DNA of 8,260 nucleotides, from contig DDYO01000263.1 in assembly GCA_002348045.1 (NCBI GenBank), positions 1 to 8,260 on the forward strand. The letters are read 5' to 3'. Shown here one piece after another: positions 5,081 through 8,260 of this stretch (its first letter is position 1; each line of letters opens with the position of its first letter). The position numbers and the translations under genes are program-made. The notes under the pieces were generated by a model. That model was not told where the DNA came from, searched no databases, and worked only from the letters and a program-made list of their open reading frames with translations. Origin of the DNA: Anaerolineales bacterium UBA2232. GTDB taxonomy: Bacteria > Chloroflexota > Anaerolineae > UBA2200.

Positions 5081-7030
5081 TCACTCCCTAGCTGTAGCTT
5101 CCACCTCCATTGCAGCCACGGTCTCTGTCACCTGATCGATAGCCACGCGCTGTTTACGGTAGAAATCCGACTCACTCATGGCCAATCGCTCGCAAACCTC
5201 ACGGATTCGACGTCCTTGGAGAAATCGCATTTCCAAGATATTGTAAACGGTCCACTCGCTCGACGTCATGCTTCGCTGACCGGGCGGCTTCAGGCGATCC
5301 ACGGCCTCAGTCAGCACGGCCCGCACTGCGCTGGCGGGAACGCCATCGCTCGTCTTGAGGGCCTGAGAGACCACCCGTGTCTGAACCAGGGGGCTGTTTG
5401 CCAACCGTGGACCTCCCCAGTAATCACGCAGGGCATCTTGCACCACCTTGACAAACCCAGGCGCAAAAACCGGGTTGCTCTCCAGGCTCCGGAGGCGCTG
5501 CGATGCCGCCAACGAAGGCTCTCGCCATCGCCGAATCCGATCTATCTCAGGCACGATCTGATGCAGCGCAATGAACACCTGCTGCTGCAGGTGCATATCC
5601 TCCAGGCCCAATTCCGCCTGTCCAATGAACTCACCAACCGTCGCCAGCTCCGCTGCGCTTAAGGCATTGACCTGCCCTTTTGCCTCAATTCCCAGCACTC
5701 CCAGCGTGGACTCACCGTCCTTGCTGCGCAAAGCCAGCAACCAGTACCCGTCTCTAGCCTTAAAGTCATCCTCTCTCAGGAGACTGCGGGCCGGACCATC
5801 TTCCTGGAACGCTGACACCAGCTCGTGCCAGTCGCACTCCCTGAGCACACGCTCCGCTGCCGCCCGAGGTCCAGAAACCACACTGATCTCGAGATTGTCC
5901 CCGCGTAGGGATACGATAAACCCGCTGCTCACCCGCAAATAGTCACACAGCGAAGTGAGGACATTCTCCAGCAGCTGCTCCAGGTCGGTGCTGGTCAGCA
6001 GGCGCCGGTCCAACTGCTGAATCCAGGAAACTTCCTCCTGGTCCTGGCGGTTAACGATGCGATCAATGTACGGTTTGGCAAACTCGATGGCCAACTGCAT
6101 CAGGACAATGCCCACGGTAACGGCAAACACCAACACGGTATAGCGGGGCAGCCCCAAAATGGCCTCCACCCGAGGCACGATTTCCATCAGGGCAACTACT
6201 GCCGAACCGACCAATGGACCGCGGAGCAAGTAGTGAATGAGGTTGTGTTTGACCACCCTATCGGGCGCAAATGCGCCCTGATACGCTACCGTGTATGCAC
6301 TCACCACGGTCATCAACCCGACTGCCAGGTTGCCCAAAAGTGAGAGCAGCAGCACCACATTGGGAGGGACAGCGGTCACCATCGTAGCGACTAGCAGATA
6401 GGGAAACACTCCGTATCCAGGGGCGATGATGGCCACCGTGAGATAGGTCATGCGCCGTCGAGACGTAGCGGTCAAGCATCTCTGACGGGCCCGAAACACA
6501 TTTAGAACGGCGACGGTCACCGTGACAAAGAAGTAAGCTGTAAACGCCCCAAAGTACGGCCCAGGCGTCAGCCGGTTGATCCACTGCGTACTTTCTCCGT
6601 CAAAGACGATCAAGTCGGTGACGGCCGCCAACACAAACATGACCAGGCTGATCACGTAACTGACGGTTACCGCAACGCGCAGTCGGCTTGAGGCCGGCCG
6701 GGTGGTTTGCAGCAAGGCTGACGAGAAGTGGAGGCATGCCGCTGGCACAAAGGCAATCCCCAACCACTGAAAACGCAGCCATAGCACGGTAAGAGGAGGC
6801 GAGATTACATTGGCAACGAGGATATCGCCGACGTAGACAAGTGTGACAAAAGCCAGCAAAGCGGAGAAGGCTCGTGCGACCAGACTGCGGAAGTTGTGGG
6901 TGAGGATGTAGGCCAGCAGAGAGAAACCAATAATCACATTTGCTGACGCCAACACGAGGTTGCCCAAAGACAGGCCCGCAGTGATGCGCTCGGCCAAGAA
7001 GGTCAACAACCTGTCCAACTCATGCTCCAC
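5081..7030 (-). CDS. multi-pass membrane protein with GAF-like and C-terminal HTH domains (putative membrane-bound one-component regulator)
   Basis: This 649-residue protein is built in three parts. Residues about 24-318 hold some nine hydrophobic segments (near 24-44, 53-75, 82-106, 119-142, 158-179, 196-216, 224-248, 270-285 and 297-318); the first seven resemble the N-terminal 7TM region of some histidine kinases. Residues about 345-478 look like a GAF domain (LEQLLENVLTSLCDYL opening helix). Residues about 520-640 are an uncharacterised helical region ending in a helix-turn-helix: EWTVYNILEMRFLQG (592-606), then REVCERLA, turn MSES, and DFYRKQRVAIDQV (622-634), like sigma region 4 or LuxR-type helices. 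No H-box, N-box or G-box is present, so it is not a kinase. The GTG start at 7030 has no clear Shine-Dalgarno; a TTG at 7018 has GGAG 6 nt upstream. It follows cdsA by 48 nt, which hints at an envelope role. DNA binding is inferred, not proven. Confidence 0.82.
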   Translation of the reverse strand: MEHELDRLLTFLAERITAGLSLGNLVLASANVIIGFSLLAYILTHNFRSLVARAFSALLAFVTLVYVGDILVANVISPPLTVLWLRFQWLGIAFVPAACLHFSSALLQTTRPASSRLRVAVTVSYVISLVMFVLAAVTDLIVFDGESTQWINRLTPGPYFGAFTAYFFVTVTVAVLNVFRARQRCLTATSRRRMTYLTVAIIAPGYGVFPYLLVATMVTAVPPNVVLLLSLLGNLAVGLMTVVSAYTVAYQGAFAPDRVVKHNLIHYLLRGPLVGSAVVALMEIVPRVEAILGLPRYTVLVFAVTVGIVLMQLAIEFAKPYIDRIVNRQDQEEVSWIQQLDRRLLTSTDLEQLLENVLTSLCDYLRVSSGFIVSLRGDNLEISVVSGPRAAAERVLRECDWHELVSAFQEDGPARSLLREDDFKARDGYWLLALRSKDGESTLGVLGIEAKGQVNALSAAELATVGEFIGQAELGLEDMHLQQQVFIALHQIVPEIDRIRRWREPSLAASQRLRSLESNPVFAPGFVKVVQDALRDYWGGPRLANSPLVQTRVVSQALKTSDGVPASAVRAVLTEAVDRLKPPGQRSMTSSEWTVYNILEMRFLQGRRIREVCERLAMSESDFYRKQRVAIDQVTETVAAMEVEATARE

Positions 7031-7035
7031 GATCC

Positions 7036-7058
7036 AAAGCTGCTGGCGATTCAGCTTT
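7036..7058 (-). promoter_or_regulatory. hairpin over the ribosome-binding region of the membrane regulator gene
   Basis: On the minus strand AAAGCTG (7058-7052) and CAGCTTT (7042-7036) form a perfect 7-bp stem around a 9-nt loop. It ends 5 nt before the GTG at 7030, exactly where a Shine-Dalgarno should lie, and no Shine-Dalgarno is seen there. It could reduce translation from the GTG, or serve as a cdsA 3' structure with translation starting at the TTG at 7018. Confidence 0.45.
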
Positions 7059-7078
7059 CGGTATCGGCAAATGTGAGC

Positions 7079-7873
7079 TCATTTGAGCACTGCCCACAGG
7101 GCGTAGTAGTAAGTGACCACTCCCGCAAAGAGCAGGCTGTCGATGCGGTCAAGCATGCCACCGTGTCCCGGGATCAAGTTGCCCGAGTCCTTCACCCCCG
7201 CCTGACGCTTGATCAGGGACTTGGCCAGGTCTCCAAACACGGCAGCAACAGTAAGCAAGGCTCCTAGCATGAGCCCCGTCAAAGCATCCAGACCCAAGAG
7301 CGCGTGCCCCACGATGATGCTGGCCGCGATGCCAAACAAGAGGCCGGCAAGAGCCCCCTCCCACGTCTTGTTGGGACTAATCTGTGGCGCCAGCTTTCGG
7401 CGACCCCAGCGACTGCCGAAAAAGTACGCCGCAGAATCAGAGCTCCATGCGACCGCAAACGTCAGAAGCACCCATTGGAGGCCCTGAGGCAGATTGCGCG
7501 CGAGAATGAGGTGCGACCCCATTCCTCCTACGTAGAGGGCGCCGCTCAACGTCAGTCCCCAGCTGGCAAGGGCCCCAGGCCTGTTTCCACGAAACACCTG
7601 CTCCACCATCAATAAGCCCACAGCCGCCACAACGGAACAACGAGCAATTGCGAGGCCGGGGTAGTATCCATCCAACAGAAGCAGAGCCGTCAGAGTCAGG
7701 CCGATGGAGAAGGAAGGAAAGTGGCCATAGATCACCACCAGACGGTAGAACTCATAGGCGGCAAGAAGAGCAGCAACGCCAACCAGCAACGAGAACCAGT
7801 TGCCGCCGGCAACGGTCGCCCACAAGACGATAGGTAGAAGAATCACCGTGCTGAGGATACGCTGAAGCAGCAT
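7079..7873 (-). CDS. cdsA: phosphatidate cytidylyltransferase (CDP-diacylglycerol synthase)
   Basis: CdsA is an integral membrane enzyme that makes CDP-diacylglycerol from CTP and phosphatidic acid, the branch point for bacterial phospholipids. The 264-residue length is typical. Several hydrophobic segments precede the catalytic half, which shows WSSDSAAYFFGSRWGRRKL (143-161) with D146, then SPNKTWEG (166-173). The family signature runs from S219 to D246 and includes the K222-R223 pair, K228-D229, the PGHGG motif (235-239) and the D242-R243-x-D245/S246 region (LDRIDS). The ATG at 7873 has GGAG 8 nt upstream. It starts 23 nt after uppS, the common uppS-cdsA order. What follows is unusual: not dxr but the membrane regulator, 48 nt away. 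No truncation or missing motif is seen. Confidence 0.95.
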   Translation of the reverse strand: MLLQRILSTVILLPIVLWATVAGGNWFSLLVGVAALLAAYEFYRLVVIYGHFPSFSIGLTLTALLLLDGYYPGLAIARCSVVAAVGLLMVEQVFRGNRPGALASWGLTLSGALYVGGMGSHLILARNLPQGLQWVLLTFAVAWSSDSAAYFFGSRWGRRKLAPQISPNKTWEGALAGLLFGIAASIIVGHALLGLDALTGLMLGALLTVAAVFGDLAKSLIKRQAGVKDSGNLIPGHGGMLDRIDSLLFAGVVTYYYALWAVLK

Positions 7874-7896
7874 CTCGCTAGCTCCGGAGGCACCAA

Positions 7897-8260
7897 CTAG
7901 AGCAAGGGCTCGATAACTTGGCCAAACTTGCGCGTTCGCTCGCGGTAGGCCGTTAGAGCATCATCCAGCTGCTGCGCACCAAAGTCAGGCCAATAAACCG
8001 GGGAGGCGTAGAACTCTGCGTAGGCAGCCTGCCACACCAAAAAGTTGCTCAGACGCATTTCCCCCGCGGTGCGAACAACCAGGTCGGGATCGGGCAGATC
8101 CGATGTGTACAGATGCTTGGCGAACGTGCCCTCGTCAATCTGATCGGCCGAAACACCTTCACGCACAATCCGCTGCGCTGCCTGGACGATATCGGCTCTT
8201 CCACCGTAATTCAGAGCCACGCACACCACCAAGCCGGTGTTATGCTCCGTCAGAGCTAAC
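7897..8260 (-). CDS. uppS: undecaprenyl diphosphate synthase (isoprenyl transferase), C-terminal part
   Basis: This is a cis-prenyltransferase that extends farnesyl diphosphate with isopentenyl diphosphate to the lipid carrier of cell-wall synthesis. Only the last 120 or so residues are in the window; the frame is open to 8260, so the gene continues upstream and the N-terminal half with the catalytic Asp is outside. Visible motifs are TEHNTGLVVCVALNYGGR, the DLVVRTAGEMRLSNFLVWQ block (the two Arg and the Ser bind the diphosphate of the homoallylic substrate in the family), AAYAEFY, WPDF and YRERTRKFG near the end. The RTAGE form differs mildly from the more frequent RTSGE or RTGGE. An apparent start at 8232 is an internal TTG and is not the true start. 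It lies 23 nt ahead of cdsA. Confidence 0.95.
   Translation of the reverse strand, partial: LALTEHNTGLVVCVALNYGGRADIVQAAQRIVREGVSADQIDEGTFAKHLYTSDLPDPDLVVRTAGEMRLSNFLVWQAAYAEFYASPVYWPDFGAQQLDDALTAYRERTRKFGQVIEPLL

Noticed and set aside
5081..7030. Histidine kinase for the 649-residue membrane protein
   Set aside because: The membrane and GAF parts resemble kinase sensors, but no phospho-acceptor H-box or ATP-binding N and G boxes exist after the GAF region.
1..8260. CRISPR arrays, insertion sequences, tRNA or rRNA genes
   Set aside because: I saw no regularly spaced repeats, transposase-like frames, terminal inverted repeats, or conserved T-loop or rRNA segments on either strand.

Overview
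This window looks like part of a bacterial chromosome with moderately high GC. Every supported gene lies on the minus strand, so transcription runs from the right end towards the left. No mobile element, CRISPR array, tRNA or rRNA is visible. The organism is probably a member of the Chloroflexota (Anaerolineae-like). That rests on the style of the GAF-histidine kinase and KdpE-like regulator, frequent GTG starts, and the multi-pass membrane/GAF/helix-turn-helix protein, a layout I associate with that phylum. It is an inference from memory, not a search result.

Layout in the direction of transcription. (1) 8260-7079 is an envelope-lipid segment: the C-terminal half of uppS (undecaprenyl diphosphate synthase, cut by the window edge) and, 23 nt later, cdsA (phosphatidate cytidylyltransferase). 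In many bacteria dxr and rseP follow; here a 649-residue protein follows instead (7030-5081). It has about nine membrane segments, a GAF-like domain and a C-terminal helix-turn-helix, with no kinase domain. (2) 4830-4570 is a stand-alone YfhL/Alvin-type 2[4Fe-4S] ferredoxin. It has its own possible promoter and a long stem-loop in its leader. (3) 4173-295 is a probable four-gene operon: an Ldh-family NAD(P)-dependent 2-hydroxyacid dehydrogenase, an HpcH/HpaI-type pyruvate aldolase, a soluble GAF-histidine kinase and a KdpE-like response regulator. A good sigma70-type promoter (TTGACC, 17 nt, TATACT) lies upstream of the first gene, and the genes are 53 nt, 14 nt and minus 1 nt apart.

The most interesting points are the putative membrane-bound one-component regulator next to cdsA, the pairing of a two-component system with two keto/hydroxy-acid enzymes, and a set of RNA hairpins. 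These are an 18-bp leader hairpin before the ferredoxin, an 8-bp leader hairpin before the dehydrogenase, a hairpin occupying the ribosome-binding region of the membrane regulator, and hairpins without U-tracts 15-25 nt after the stop codon at three transcription-unit ends. No known complete defence or mobile system is present.
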